Shown one piece after another: positions 10,209-19,255 of a stretch of DNA of 64,000 bases. Position 1 is the first letter of the stretch, and each line of letters begins with the position of its first letter. Origin of the DNA: Enterobacteriaceae endosymbiont of Donacia simplex (GTDB lineage Bacteria > Pseudomonadota > Gammaproteobacteria > Enterobacterales > Enterobacteriaceae); the NCBI RefSeq assembly GCF_012568645.1, contig NZ_CP046192.1, forward strand, positions 288,802 to 352,801. Reading direction: 5' to 3'. The position numbers were made by a program, and so were the translations under genes. A model generated the notes under the pieces. That model did not search any database, was not told the origin of the DNA, and worked only from the letters and a program-made list of their open reading frames with translations.

Positions 10209-10667
10209 TTAAAAATATGGATTATTATATCCAATTAATTTAAGTATTTTTATTTCTTTTAATTGCATTATACAAGTTTCTTTAATACTTTCATGATTAT
10301 ATGTTAATAAATGTAAACATGCATGTACAATAATATGTGCCCAATGAAATTTTAATGATTTTTTTTGTAAAAAAGATTCATATTCAATAATTTCTTTACA
10401 TAAAATAATATCACCTAATAATGTTTTTTTTAAAAAATTTTTTTCTAATAAAAAAGATAAAACATTAGTTGGTTTAGAAATATTTAAATATTTTTTATTT
10501 AGTTTTAAAATAAATTCTTTTTCTACAATAGAAATATTTAATTCAATTTTTTGAATATTTTTTTTTGAAAAAATTTTATATAACCAATAAAAAATATCAT
10601 TTTTTAAAGGTAAATTACTACTATTTTTACAAAAATTGTAATAATTTAGAACTATATTTAATTTCAT
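10209..10667 (-). CDS. ybeY: Endoribonuclease YbeY with altered conserved residues
   Basis: YbeY is a zinc-dependent endoribonuclease used in 16S rRNA 3'-end maturation and ribosome quality control. The 152-residue protein (E. coli 155) has KPTNVLSF, LLGDIILC and the metal motif HACLHLLTYNH with three histidines at 115, 119 and 125, in place of HGSLHLLGYDH. The strongly conserved arginine (E. coli Arg59, reported as needed for function) is Leu61 here, in KKYLNISKPTNVL, and the motif Asp is Asn. It lies 18 bp downstream of miaB; the phoH-like partner ybeZ, normally between them, and ybeX and lnt downstream are missing. Family membership is clear, activity less so. Confidence 0.93.
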   Translation of the reverse strand: MKLNIVLNYYNFCKNSSNLPLKNDIFYWLYKIFSKKNIQKIELNISIVEKEFILKLNKKYLNISKPTNVLSFLLEKNFLKKTLLGDIILCKEIIEYESFLQKKSLKFHWAHIIVHACLHLLTYNHESIKETCIMQLKEIKILKLIGYNNPYF

Positions 10668-10685
10668 AAAAACCTAAAATAAAAA

Positions 10686-12026
10686 TTAATCTTTATATAA
10701 AGATATAAATTTTCCATATAAAGAATATATATAAGAATCAATAATTTTTACATTAATAAATTTACCAATATAATTTTTATCACTTATAAAAAAAACTATT
10801 CTATTATTTTCTGTTTTTCCAAAATATTTATTATTTTGAGTTGATATACCTTCTACTAAAATAGTTTGTATTGTGTTTAACATTTTTGTACTAAATTTTT
10901 TAGTTTGTTGTTTTATATAATGTTGTAATAAATATAATCTTCGTTTCTTTTCTAAAATATTTATATTATCTTTTATTTTACTAGCAGGAGTTTTTGGTCT
11001 AGGAGAATAAATAAAACTAAAACCCATATCTAAATCTAGATCTAAAATTAAAGAAAGAGTATTTTCAAAATCTTTTTTCGTTTCTCCTGGAAATCCAACT
11101 ATAAAATCAGAACTAATTTGAATATTAGGTCTAACAATTCTAAGTTTATTTATTATTTGAATATATTCAGAAATATTATATCTTCTTTTCATTAAAGATA
11201 AAATCTTATCAGAACCACTTTGTACTGGTAAATGTAAAAAATTTACTAATTTAGGAATTTTCTTATATACATTAATTAAATCATCAGAAAAGTCTTTTGG
11301 ATGACTTGTAGTAAATCTAATTCTTTTTATATTATCTATTTGAGAAATTAATAGTAATAGTTTTGTAAAAGTATAAGATTTTTTATTTTTATTATCAAAA
11401 TAATTATAAGAATTAACATTTTGTCCTAATAAATGTATTTCTTTAACTCCTTGAATAGATAAATTTTTAATTTCTAAAAGTATATCTTGATAAGGTCTAC
11501 TAATTTCTTTTCCTCTAGTATGAGGTACTATACAATAAGTACAATATTTATTACAACCTTCTATAATTGAAATAAAAGAACTTACATTTTTTGTTTTTGT
11601 TACAGGAAAAAATTGGAATTTTTCAATTTTCGGAAAGCTAATATCAATTAAATATTTTTTAAACTTACGTATTTTATACACCATTTGAGGTAATCTATGA
11701 ATAGTTTGTGGACCAAAAATAATATCTACGTAATTTGCTCTATTTAATATTTTTTTACCTTCTTGTGTGGCAACACATCCTCCTACTCCAATAATAATAG
11801 ATGGATTATTTTTTTTTAAATTTTTCCATCTTCCTAATTGATGAAATAATTTTTCTTGGGCTTTTTCTCTAATAGAACAAGTATTTAATATTAAAATATT
11901 TGCATTTTTTATAGATTTAGTAATTTTACAATTTAATCTATTTTCCATAAGATCAGCTATCTTAGAAGAATCATATTCATTCATTTGACAGCCCCAAGTT
12001 TTAATATATAATTTATCATTTGACAT
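10686..12026 (-). CDS. miaB: tRNA-2-methylthio-N6-dimethylallyladenosine synthase
   Basis: MiaB is a radical-SAM methylthiotransferase that adds the methylthio group to i6A37 of tRNAs reading UNN codons. In the 446 residues (E. coli 474) the N-terminal UPF0004 domain carries three cluster cysteines in [23 protein letters not shown] and [11 protein letters not shown]; the radical-SAM core has the CxxxCxxC motif in [17 protein letters not shown]; a short C-terminal TRAM domain ends the protein. Both iron-sulphur sites are intact, so an iron-sulphur assembly system and an electron donor are needed; flavodoxin (fldA, 14152-14664) is a candidate donor. tRNA-Leu and tRNA-Tyr encoded in this window are likely substrates. 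Confidence 0.97.
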   Translation of the reverse strand: MSNDKLYIKTWGCQMNEYDSSKIADLMENRLNCKITKSIKNANILILNTCSIREKAQEKLFHQLGRWKNLKKNNPSIIIGVGGCVATQEGKKILNRANYVDIIFGPQTIHRLPQMVYKIRKFKKYLIDISFPKIEKFQFFPVTKTKNVSSFISIIEGCNKYCTYCIVPHTRGKEISRPYQDILLEIKNLSIQGVKEIHLLGQNVNSYNYFDNKNKKSYTFTKLLLLISQIDNIKRIRFTTSHPKDFSDDLINVYKKIPKLVNFLHLPVQSGSDKILSLMKRRYNISEYIQIINKLRIVRPNIQISSDFIVGFPGETKKDFENTLSLILDLDLDMGFSFIYSPRPKTPASKIKDNINILEKKRRLYLLQHYIKQQTKKFSTKMLNTIQTILVEGISTQNNKYFGKTENNRIVFFISDKNYIGKFINVKIIDSYIYSLYGKFISLYKD

Positions 12027-12077
12027 AATTAAATAATTAATAATTTATTTTTTATAAAATTTTATAAAAAAATAACA

Positions 12078-12149
12078 CTGGGGTACCTGGATTTGAACCA
12101 GGGATGCCGGTATCAAAAACCGGTGCCTTAACCACTTGGCTATACCCCA
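12078..12149 (-). tRNA. glnU: tRNA-Gln (anticodon UUG)
   Basis: A 72-nt cloverleaf with acceptor stem TGGGGTA/TACCCCA, discriminator G, anticodon loop TTTTGAT (anticodon TTG) and T-arm GGTTCAAATCC. It closely matches E. coli glnU. The 3' CCA is not encoded. It is last in a Met-Leu-Gln cluster with the same order as the start of the E. coli metT-leuW-glnU operon. Confidence 0.97.
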
Positions 12150-12166
12150 TTTATATTATTAAACTT

Positions 12167-12252
12167 TGCGGAAGACGAGATTTGAACTCGTATTATAAAT
12201 AAAATAACCAGAACCTAAATCTGGTGCGTCTACCAAATTCCGCCACTCCCGC
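12167..12252 (-). tRNA. leuW: tRNA-Leu (anticodon UAG)
   Basis: An 86-nt class II tRNA with acceptor GCGGGAG/CTTCCGC (one G-U pair), anticodon loop TTTAGGT (anticodon TAG), an A/T-only variable arm, T-arm GTTCAAATC and discriminator A. It matches E. coli leuW. The 3' CCA is not encoded. Confidence 0.97.
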
Positions 12253-12269
12253 AAATTATTTTTTTATTT

Positions 12270-12345
12270 TAGCTACGATGGGATTTGAACCCATGACCTC
12301 AGCGTTATGAGTGCTGTGCTCTAACCAAGACTGAGCTACGTAGCT
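12270..12345 (-). tRNA. metT: tRNA-Met, elongator (anticodon CAU)
   Basis: A 76-nt tRNA with acceptor AGCTACG/CGTAGCT, discriminator A and anticodon loop CTCATAA; it aligns with E. coli metT rather than with the isoleucine CAU species. The fifth anticodon-stem pair is A31-C39, a mismatch where E. coli has A-U. CCA is not encoded. It is the first gene of the Met-Leu-Gln cluster. Confidence 0.95.
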
Positions 12346-12359
12346 AATAATTATTTTAT

Positions 12360-12388
12360 ATTATGTAAATAATAAAGTATAACGTCAA
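12360..12388 (-). promoter_or_regulatory. Sigma-70 type promoter of the Met-Leu-Gln tRNA cluster
   Basis: Read on the minus strand, TTGACG (12388-12383) and CATAAT (12365-12360) are separated by exactly 17 bp, and the -10 box ends 14 bp before the first base of tRNA-Met. In a background of A/T-only spacers the intact TTGAC box and ideal spacing are good evidence for a real promoter. Confidence 0.75.
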
Positions 12389-12445
12389 CTAATTTATTTA
12401 TTTAATTTTATATTTAAATTAAATTTGTGAAAAGAGTAAAAAAAT

Positions 12446-14107
12446 ATGTATAAATATAATAATTTTTACAAAAAAAATTTTATTTTTAAAATAATTGAAC
12501 ATGATATAAAAAATAAAAAATATAATTTAATATGTACTAGATTTCCTCCAGAACCTAATGGTTATTTACATATAGGACATATAAAATCTATTTGTTTAAA
12601 TTTTTCAATTGCCAAATTTTATAGAGGAAAATGTTTTTTAAGAATTGATGATACTAATCCTTCTACAGAAAATATAAAATATATTAAATCTATAAAAAAA
12701 GATTTAATATGGTTAGGATTTAAGTGGGATCAAAACATAAAATATACATCTAGTTATTTTAATATAATGTATAAATATGCTATTGATTTAATTAATAAAA
12801 ATTTAGCTTATATTGATGAATTAAGTATAGAAAATATTCGAAATTATAGAGGTACATTATTAATACCTGGTATAAATAGTCCATATAGAGATCGACCAAT
12901 AAAAGAAAATTTAAAATTATTTGAAAAAATGCGTTTAGGAAAATTTCCTGAGGGTAGTTTATCTTTGCGTGCAAAAATAGATATGAAATCAAAAATAATT
13001 ATAATGAGAGATCCTGTATTATATAGAATTAAATTTCAAAAACATCATCAAACTAATAAAAAATGGTGTATATATCCAACTTACGATTTTAGTCATTGTA
13101 TATCTGATGCAATTGAAGGAATCACACATTCTTTATGTACATTAGAATTTCAAGATAATAGAATATTATATAATTGGATTCTTGATCATATTAGTATAAA
13201 AAATCATCCTAAACAATATGAATTTTCAAAATTAAATATAGAATATGGAATAACTTCAAAAAGAAATATTAATATTTTAATAAAAAACAAAATAGTTAAT
13301 GGATGGGATGATCCTCGTTTATTAACTATTTCTGGATTACGAAGAAAAGGATATACAGCTTTATCTTTAAAAAATTTTTGTTATCGAATAGGAGTAACTA
13401 AGCAAAATAATACTATAGAAATGTCTTTTTTAGAATCTTGTATAAAATTAGAATTAAATAAATTAGCTCCTAGAGCAATGGCAATACTAAGACCTTTAAA
13501 AATTATTATTGATAATTTTCCTTTAGAAAAAAAAATAAAATTAATAGTTCCTAATCACCCTAAAAATAAGGAAATGGGATATAAAAATATTTATTTTACT
13601 AAAGAAATATATATAGATATTTTAGATTTTTCTGAATTTAAAAAAAAAGATTTTAAAAGACTTATTTTAGGAGGAAAAGTAAGATTAAGATATGCTTTTG
13701 TAATTAAAGCAAAAAAAATTATAAAAGATAAAAATAATAATATTCTTTGTATACATTGTATATATTATAATAATACATTAGGAATTAAAATAAATACAAA
13801 AGAAAATAAAATAAAAGGTATTATTCATTGGATATCTTGTTTATATACCCAACCTGCTAAATTTTATTTATATAATAATTTATTTTTAAAAAAAAATATT
13901 AATAATAATGATAATATTTTAGAATTTTTAAATCCAAAATCATTATTAATATATAATGGATTTATACAAAAAAATTTATTAAAAAATAATAAAAATAAAC
14001 ATTTTCAATTTGAAAGAGAAGGATATTTTTATTTTGATAAAAAATATTCAAATAAAAATAAAATAATTTTTAATAGGATTTTATCATTAAAAAAAAAAAG
14101 TAAATAA
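12446..14107 (+). CDS. glnS: Glutaminyl-tRNA synthetase
   Basis: GlnS is the class Ib enzyme that charges tRNA-Gln directly. At 553 residues it equals the E. coli length (554). It shows FPPEPNGYLHIGHIKS (HIGH motif), the ATP/tRNA-binding RIDDTNPSTEN, the LNIEYGITSKRN segment standing for the KMSKS-type VMSKR loop, GWDDPRLLTISGLRRKGYT, and the C-terminal anticodon-binding beta barrels ending near FQFEREGYFYFD. Its cognate tRNA-Gln is encoded divergently at 12078-12149. It converges with fldA and is followed by a strong bidirectional hairpin. Confidence 0.98.
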   Translation: MYKYNNFYKKNFIFKIIEHDIKNKKYNLICTRFPPEPNGYLHIGHIKSICLNFSIAKFYRGKCFLRIDDTNPSTENIKYIKSIKKDLIWLGFKWDQNIKYTSSYFNIMYKYAIDLINKNLAYIDELSIENIRNYRGTLLIPGINSPYRDRPIKENLKLFEKMRLGKFPEGSLSLRAKIDMKSKIIIMRDPVLYRIKFQKHHQTNKKWCIYPTYDFSHCISDAIEGITHSLCTLEFQDNRILYNWILDHISIKNHPKQYEFSKLNIEYGITSKRNINILIKNKIVNGWDDPRLLTISGLRRKGYTALSLKNFCYRIGVTKQNNTIEMSFLESCIKLELNKLAPRAMAILRPLKIIIDNFPLEKKIKLIVPNHPKNKEMGYKNIYFTKEIYIDILDFSEFKKKDFKRLILGGKVRLRYAFVIKAKKIIKDKNNNILCIHCIYYNNTLGIKINTKENKIKGIIHWISCLYTQPAKFYLYNNLFLKKNINNNDNILEFLNPKSLLIYNGFIQKNLLKNNKNKHFQFEREGYFYFDKKYSNKNKIIFNRILSLKKKSK

Positions 14108-14111
14108 ATAC

Positions 14112-14146
14112 ATAAAATCAATTATATTAAATATAATTGATTTTAT
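14112..14146. terminator. Bidirectional terminator between glnS and fldA
   Basis: A perfect 16-bp stem (14112-14127 with 14131-14146) with a 3-nt TAA loop fills the 44-bp gap between the convergent genes glnS and fldA. The arm contains ATCAATTATAT and is bordered by A-runs on one side and T-runs on the other, so it can act as a Rho-independent terminator in both directions. Confidence 0.75.
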
Positions 14147-14151
14147 AAATA

Positions 14152-14664
14152 TTAAATTTTTAATTCTTTAGATATTTGTTGAGTCCAAGTTTTAATACGT
14201 AAATTAGTTAATTTTGGCTGTCTATCTTCATCAATAGTTAATCCTAAAAAATATTTTTTATTTTTTAAACTTTTAGTATCATGAAAATAATATCCTTTAG
14301 TTGGCCAATATCCTATTATTTGAGCCTTATTAGTTTTAACAATATCATAAATTACTTTTATAGCATTACAAAAATATTCTCCATAATCTTCTTGATCACC
14401 ACAACCAAATAAACCTAAATATTTATTTTTAAAATTTATTTTTTGTAAAATAGGTAAAAAATTTTCCCAATCACATTGTACCTCTCCATAGTACCATGTT
14501 GGAACTCCAAATAAGAGGATATTATATTTTTCAATATCTTTTTTTTCAACTTCAGAAATATTAAAAACTGAAGAAATTTTTTTACTTAAAATTTTTTGTA
14601 TTTTAAAAGCAACATTTTCAGTATTACCTGTATCACTACCAAAAAAGATACCAATTTTTGACAT
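14152..14664 (-). CDS. fldA: Flavodoxin 1
   Basis: FldA is a small FMN protein that carries electrons at low potential, for example to radical-SAM enzymes and isoprenoid-pathway iron-sulphur enzymes. The 170-residue protein (E. coli 176) has the phosphate-binding loop [13 protein letters not shown], the FMN-flanking [15 protein letters not shown] and [15 protein letters not shown]. In E. coli fur and ybfE follow; here the next gene downstream of the divergent region is ybfF upstream on the same strand, so the fldA-ybfF pair is what remains. MiaB in this window is one likely client. Confidence 0.97.
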   Translation of the reverse strand: MSKIGIFFGSDTGNTENVAFKIQKILSKKISSVFNISEVEKKDIEKYNILLFGVPTWYYGEVQCDWENFLPILQKINFKNKYLGLFGCGDQEDYGEYFCNAIKVIYDIVKTNKAQIIGYWPTKGYYFHDTKSLKNKKYFLGLTIDEDRQPKLTNLRIKTWTQQISKELKI

Positions 14665-14677
14665 TATTATTTTTTCT

Positions 14678-15466
14678 CTAAAAATATTGTTTATAACATA
14701 TTTTTAATATTACATTAAATACTAATTTTGTATTTTCAATATGTAATAAATGACCAACATTTTTAACATTATATATTTTAGCATTAGGAAATTGAGAAAA
14801 AATATTTTTATAATAATTTTTATTTATATAATTTGATTTTTCTCCTTTTAGGAAAAAAATATTTCCAGACCATTTAGAAATTAAATTCCAATCTAAAATT
14901 TTTTGATATTCATTTTTTAATATTGGTAAATTAAATTCCCATTTACCATTTATAAATGTTTTTAATAATGTATTTATTATATATTTATTCTTAATATATA
15001 ATTTCATTATATAAAATGCATTTTTTCTTGTTAAAATTTTTTCTTGAGAAATTTTTTCTAATACAAAAAATATATTTTTATTAAAAAATTGATATTTTAC
15101 AGGAGCAATATCTAAAATAATAATAGTTTTAATATTATCTAATAAGTTAAATTGAGTAATATTCATAGCTATTTTACCACCCATAGAATGGCCAATAAAA
15201 ATAATATTTTTTTTTATATTTAAAAAACATAATGTATCTAATACATCTTTAGATAAAGAAATATAATTCATTTTTTTATTTTGTGGTGATAAACCATGAT
15301 TTCTAATATCTAATAATATAATTTTATATTTTAAATATTTATTTAAAAATATCCCCATTGAATATAAACTTTTTTTATTTCCAAATAATCCATGTAATAT
15401 AATAATTGTATATTTTTCTTTAATAAAAGAACTATTATTTGGAATAATTAAATAACTAAGAATCAT
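14678..15466 (-). CDS. ybfF: Alpha/beta hydrolase, YbfF-type acyl-CoA esterase
   Basis: The product aligns with E. coli YbfF, an esterase of the alpha/beta-hydrolase fold of uncertain physiological substrate. Visible motifs are the oxyanion-hole segment [25 protein letters not shown], the nucleophile elbow GHSMGGK, DIAPVKY and the C-terminal catalytic histidine in [12 protein letters not shown] start it at the ATG at 15466, giving 262 residues (E. coli 254). An in-frame ATG at 15544 would add 26 hydrophobic residues with no counterpart in the family; neither start has a clear Shine-Dalgarno. It lies 13 bp upstream of fldA. Confidence 0.88.
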   Translation of the reverse strand: MILSYLIIPNNSSFIKEKYTIIILHGLFGNKKSLYSMGIFLNKYLKYKIILLDIRNHGLSPQNKKMNYISLSKDVLDTLCFLNIKKNIIFIGHSMGGKIAMNITQFNLLDNIKTIIILDIAPVKYQFFNKNIFFVLEKISQEKILTRKNAFYIMKLYIKNKYIINTLLKTFINGKWEFNLPILKNEYQKILDWNLISKWSGNIFFLKGEKSNYINKNYYKNIFSQFPNAKIYNVKNVGHLLHIENTKLVFNVILKICYKQYF

Positions 15467-15624
15467 ACAAAATAAATTTGTTAAAAAAAAATATTTTATC
15501 ATATAAAATAAAAAAGTGAATTTTTTAATATAATTTAAAATCATGATATAATCAAATTTAAATAATATATTTTATTTAAAATATTTTAAAATTTTAATTA
15601 TTAAATATTAATTAACAACATTAT

Positions 15625-17238
15625 ATGAAAAATATTAATCCTACAAAAACTATTTCCTGGAAATATTTAGAAAATCATTTACAAGAAATGAAAAAAACGA
15701 CTATTAATGATTTATTTAAAATAGATAAAAATAGATTTGAAAATTTTTCAATTAATTTTGAAAACAAAATTCTGTTTGATTATTCAAAAAATTTTATTAA
15801 TAAAACAACTATACATTATTTAATAAATTTAGCTAAAGAAACTAAATGTATTGATGCTATTAATTCAATGTTTTATGGTAAAAAAATTAATATTACAGAA
15901 CAAAAATCTGTATTACATACAGCATTAAGATATAATCATAATTATTTTTTAAAAAATAAAAAAATTTATAATAATATAGATAAAATTTTAAAAAAAATTG
16001 AAAATATTTCTAATAATATTATTTCAGGAACATGGAAAGGTTATACAAATAAAAAAATTAAAAATATAATAAATATAGGAATAGGAGGTTCTCATTTAGG
16101 ACCTTTAATGGTTACAGAATCATTACAAGAATATAAAAATAAATTAAATTTATTTTTTTTATCAAATATTGATTCAAATAAATTAATAAAGATTATTAAT
16201 AAAATAAAACCAGAAGAAAGTTTATTTATTATTGCATCAAAAACTTTTAGTACACAAGAAACAATGACTAATGCTTTAAGTATAAAGAAATGGTTTATAA
16301 AAAATATAAATATAAATTTAAATAAAGATATTTTTTCAAAACATTTTATTGCAGTTACAAATAATATTAATTCTGCAATAGATTTTGGTATAAATAAAAA
16401 CAATATTTTACCATTATTATCTGAAATAGGAGGACGATTTTCTTTATGGTCTTCCATTGGATTAAGCATATCTTTATCTATTGGATTTAATAATTTTAAA
16501 AAATTATTACAAGGAGCAAATAAAATGGATTATCATTTTTTTTCTACTCCTATAAATAGGAATATTCCTATTATTATGGCTTTAATTAGTATCTGGTACA
16601 ATAATTTTTGGAATACAGAAACAGAAGCAATAATCCCCTATTGCGATAATATGCGTTTTTTACCATCATATTTACAACAATTAAATATGGAATCTAATGG
16701 TAAATCTATAGATAGAAATGGTAATAAAATAAAATACCAGACTAGCCCGATTATATGGGGAGATGTAGGTACTAACGGACAACATTCTTTTTTTCAAATG
16801 TTACATCAAGGAACTAAATTGATACCATGTGATTTTATAGCTTCCGCTATATCTAATAGTAAAAAATATACAAATCATCATATAAAACTTATTGCAAATT
16901 ATATTGCACAAACGAAAGCATTAGCATTTGGTAATATAAATAGTTTTTCTTGTAAGAAAAATTTATATCAATGTTGTTTTGGAAATAAGCCAAGTAATTC
17001 TATTTTTTTAAAAAAAATAACTCCTTATAATTTAGGATTATTAATTTCATATTATGAACATAAAATTTTTATACAAGGAGTAATTTTAAATATATTTTCT
17101 TTTGACCAATGGGGAGTAGAATTAGGAAAAGAAATAGCTAATTATTTATATAAAGATCTAAATAAAAATAGTCAAAATATAAATCAATATGATTACTCAT
17201 CTCAAGGATTAATTAATTTTTATAAACATTTTCATTAA
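15625..17238 (+). CDS. pgi: Glucose-6-phosphate isomerase
   Basis: Pgi interconverts glucose-6-phosphate and fructose-6-phosphate at the head of glycolysis. The 537-residue protein (E. coli 549) contains the sugar-phosphate-binding GIGGSHLGPLM, SKTFSTQET, GGRFSLWSSIGLS, and the catalytic segments MESNGK (glutamate), GTNGQHSFFQMLHQGT (histidine) and DQWGVELGKEIAN (lysine). All catalytic residues are present. It stands alone on the plus strand between divergent ybfF and convergent deaD; E. coli has it elsewhere, so the site reflects rearrangement. Confidence 0.98.
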   Translation: MKNINPTKTISWKYLENHLQEMKKTTINDLFKIDKNRFENFSINFENKILFDYSKNFINKTTIHYLINLAKETKCIDAINSMFYGKKINITEQKSVLHTALRYNHNYFLKNKKIYNNIDKILKKIENISNNIISGTWKGYTNKKIKNIINIGIGGSHLGPLMVTESLQEYKNKLNLFFLSNIDSNKLIKIINKIKPEESLFIIASKTFSTQETMTNALSIKKWFIKNININLNKDIFSKHFIAVTNNINSAIDFGINKNNILPLLSEIGGRFSLWSSIGLSISLSIGFNNFKKLLQGANKMDYHFFSTPINRNIPIIMALISIWYNNFWNTETEAIIPYCDNMRFLPSYLQQLNMESNGKSIDRNGNKIKYQTSPIIWGDVGTNGQHSFFQMLHQGTKLIPCDFIASAISNSKKYTNHHIKLIANYIAQTKALAFGNINSFSCKKNLYQCCFGNKPSNSIFLKKITPYNLGLLISYYEHKIFIQGVILNIFSFDQWGVELGKEIANYLYKDLNKNSQNINQYDYSSQGLINFYKHFH

Positions 17239-17296
17239 AATTAATTTTTTATAATATATAAAATATTTTTATATTAAAAGATTTAATTAATTATAA

Positions 17297-18970
17297 CTAT
17301 TTTTTTTGTAATTTTAAATATGAATTTTTGTAAGATCTTTGATATTTAAACATTAATTCAAAGTTAATATTTTTATTTAAAATTCTCATATTTTTAGAAT
17401 ATTTTGTAATAATTTTTTTTATGGTAGGAGATAATTCAATAGTAGAGTAATTAGTAAATAATTTTATATTTCCTATAGTATTACTATTTATTTTTAATTC
17501 ATTAATAATAGCTCCCACAATATGACGTACTTCTACTTTATCATTCTTACCTATATTAATACGATATATATCCATATATTTTTTTATTTTTTTAATATAT
17601 TTATTTTTATGGAAATTTGATTTTTTATTAAATATTTTTTTTTTAACAGGATCAGGAGATAAAATTAAAGGTCTTTTATTTTGAGATAATTTTAATAAAA
17701 TTATTATTAATTTTTCTTTATTAATATTATTTTTAATAATTATTGTTGATATAATATTTTTATATTTAATTAAATCTGTATCCTTTATTAAGGATAATTC
17801 TTTTTGTATTTTTTTAATTAAATTTTCTAATCTTTTTTCACATAAAATCTTATAATTAGGTAATGATATTTCCTGAATATTACATTTGAGTCTACGTTCA
17901 ATATTTTTCAGTAATCTTTTTTCTCGATATTCAATAAATGTTAAAGATTTACCTTGTCTTCCTGCTCTTCCTGTTCTTCCAATACGATGGATATATGATT
18001 CTATATCCATAGGTAAATCATAATTTATAACTAAATTTATTCTATTAACATCTAATCCTCTTGCTGCAATATCAGTAGCAATTAAAATATCTAATTTTCC
18101 ATTTCTAAATTTTTCTAATGTTTTTTCTCTATTATTTTGATTCATATCTCCATTTAATGCTGCACTATTATAATTATATTTTTTTAATATATCAGATATT
18201 TCTATAGTTGAAGTTTTAGTTTTCACAAAAATTAAAACAGCATCAAAATTTTCAGTTTCTAAAAATCTCATTAAAGCATTTATTTTTTTACTATGTATTA
18301 ACCAATAATTTTGATTAATATCTGGAATTGTTTTAACATCTGTTTTAATAAATACTTCATATGGATTAACCATAAATTTTCTAGTTATATTTTTAATTCT
18401 TTTTGGCATAGTTGCAGAAAATAATAAAGTTTGATATTTTTTAGGTATTGTAGATAAAATCTTTTCTACATCTTCAATAAATCCCATTCTTAACATTTCA
18501 TCTGCTTCATCTATTACTAAACTAGCTAATTTAGATAAATTAACAGTTTTTCTCTGAATATGATCTAGTAAACGTCCTGGGGTAGCTATAATAATTTGAA
18601 CTCCTAAGTGTAAACGTTTAAATTGTATATTATAAGATTGTCCTCCGTATAATGCTAAAATACTAATTTCCTTTATATATTTTGCAAATATTGAAGTAGC
18701 TTTAGTTACCTGAATTGCTAATTCTCTAGTCGGTGTTAAAACTAAAATTTGAGTTTTTTTTATAGATAAATTTAGATTATTTAATAATGGTAACATAAAT
18801 GCAGCAGTTTTACCACTACCTGTTTGTGCAATACCTAATACATCTTTCCCAGATAATAAATATGGAATACATTTTTTTTGTATAGGGGATGGGTTTATAT
18901 ATCCTATATCATTCAATGCTTTTAAAAGTAATTTATTTAAACCAAATTTAGTGAAAGTAATATTTATCAT
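17297..18970 (-). CDS. deaD: DEAD-box RNA helicase DeaD (CsdA)
   Basis: DeaD is an ATP-dependent RNA helicase used in 50S subunit assembly and RNA decay. The 557 residues (E. coli 629) hold all helicase motifs in order: AQTGSGKTAAFMLP, PTRELAIQV, VIDEADEMLRMGF, LFSATMP, ATDIAARGLDV and HRIGRTGRAGRQG. A DbpA-like RNA-binding domain follows (RINIGKNDKVEVRHIVGAI). The Arg/Gly-rich tail of the enterobacterial enzyme is missing, which explains the shorter length. It lies downstream of pnp, as in E. coli, but nlpI between them has gone. Confidence 0.96.
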   Translation of the reverse strand: MINITFTKFGLNKLLLKALNDIGYINPSPIQKKCIPYLLSGKDVLGIAQTGSGKTAAFMLPLLNNLNLSIKKTQILVLTPTRELAIQVTKATSIFAKYIKEISILALYGGQSYNIQFKRLHLGVQIIIATPGRLLDHIQRKTVNLSKLASLVIDEADEMLRMGFIEDVEKILSTIPKKYQTLLFSATMPKRIKNITRKFMVNPYEVFIKTDVKTIPDINQNYWLIHSKKINALMRFLETENFDAVLIFVKTKTSTIEISDILKKYNYNSAALNGDMNQNNREKTLEKFRNGKLDILIATDIAARGLDVNRINLVINYDLPMDIESYIHRIGRTGRAGRQGKSLTFIEYREKRLLKNIERRLKCNIQEISLPNYKILCEKRLENLIKKIQKELSLIKDTDLIKYKNIISTIIIKNNINKEKLIIILLKLSQNKRPLILSPDPVKKKIFNKKSNFHKNKYIKKIKKYMDIYRINIGKNDKVEVRHIVGAIINELKINSNTIGNIKLFTNYSTIELSPTIKKIITKYSKNMRILNKNINFELMFKYQRSYKNSYLKLQKK

Positions 18971-19255
18971 ATAATATATATGCCTATTTAAAATTTAAAA
19001 TATAATTATTAAAAAAATTTAATATAATTAATAATCTAATAATTATTAGATGGGATTATAAAATTAAATTGTAATTATGTTTTAATATAAACATAATTAC
19101 AAATAATAAAAATTATTTAATATAAATAATAATTTTACAATTAATTTTTATAAATTACTATATTAGTAAATATACATATTTTTAAAAATATTATTTATTA
19201 AAATAATTTATATAATTATTTGTAAATAATTTTTTATAAAAAAATTTTTAAAAAA
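18971..19255. other. Gene-free spacer between pnp and deaD (site of lost nlpI)
   Basis: This 285-bp A/T-rich spacer has no gene. E. coli carries the lipoprotein gene nlpI here. It holds an 18-nt perfect palindrome at 19034-19051 and the stronger hairpin at 19069-19102 described separately. A deaD promoter is expected here but none stands out. Confidence 0.6.
19069..19102 (-). terminator. Putative pnp terminator hairpin
   Basis: A perfect 14-bp stem (TTGTAATTATGTTT at 19069-19082 with its complement at 19089-19102) and 6-nt loop lies about 155 bp downstream of the pnp stop. On the minus strand it is followed by TTTAATTTTAT, a broken T-run. It is probably the transcript end of the metY-nusA-infB-rpsO-pnp operon. 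Confidence 0.5.
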
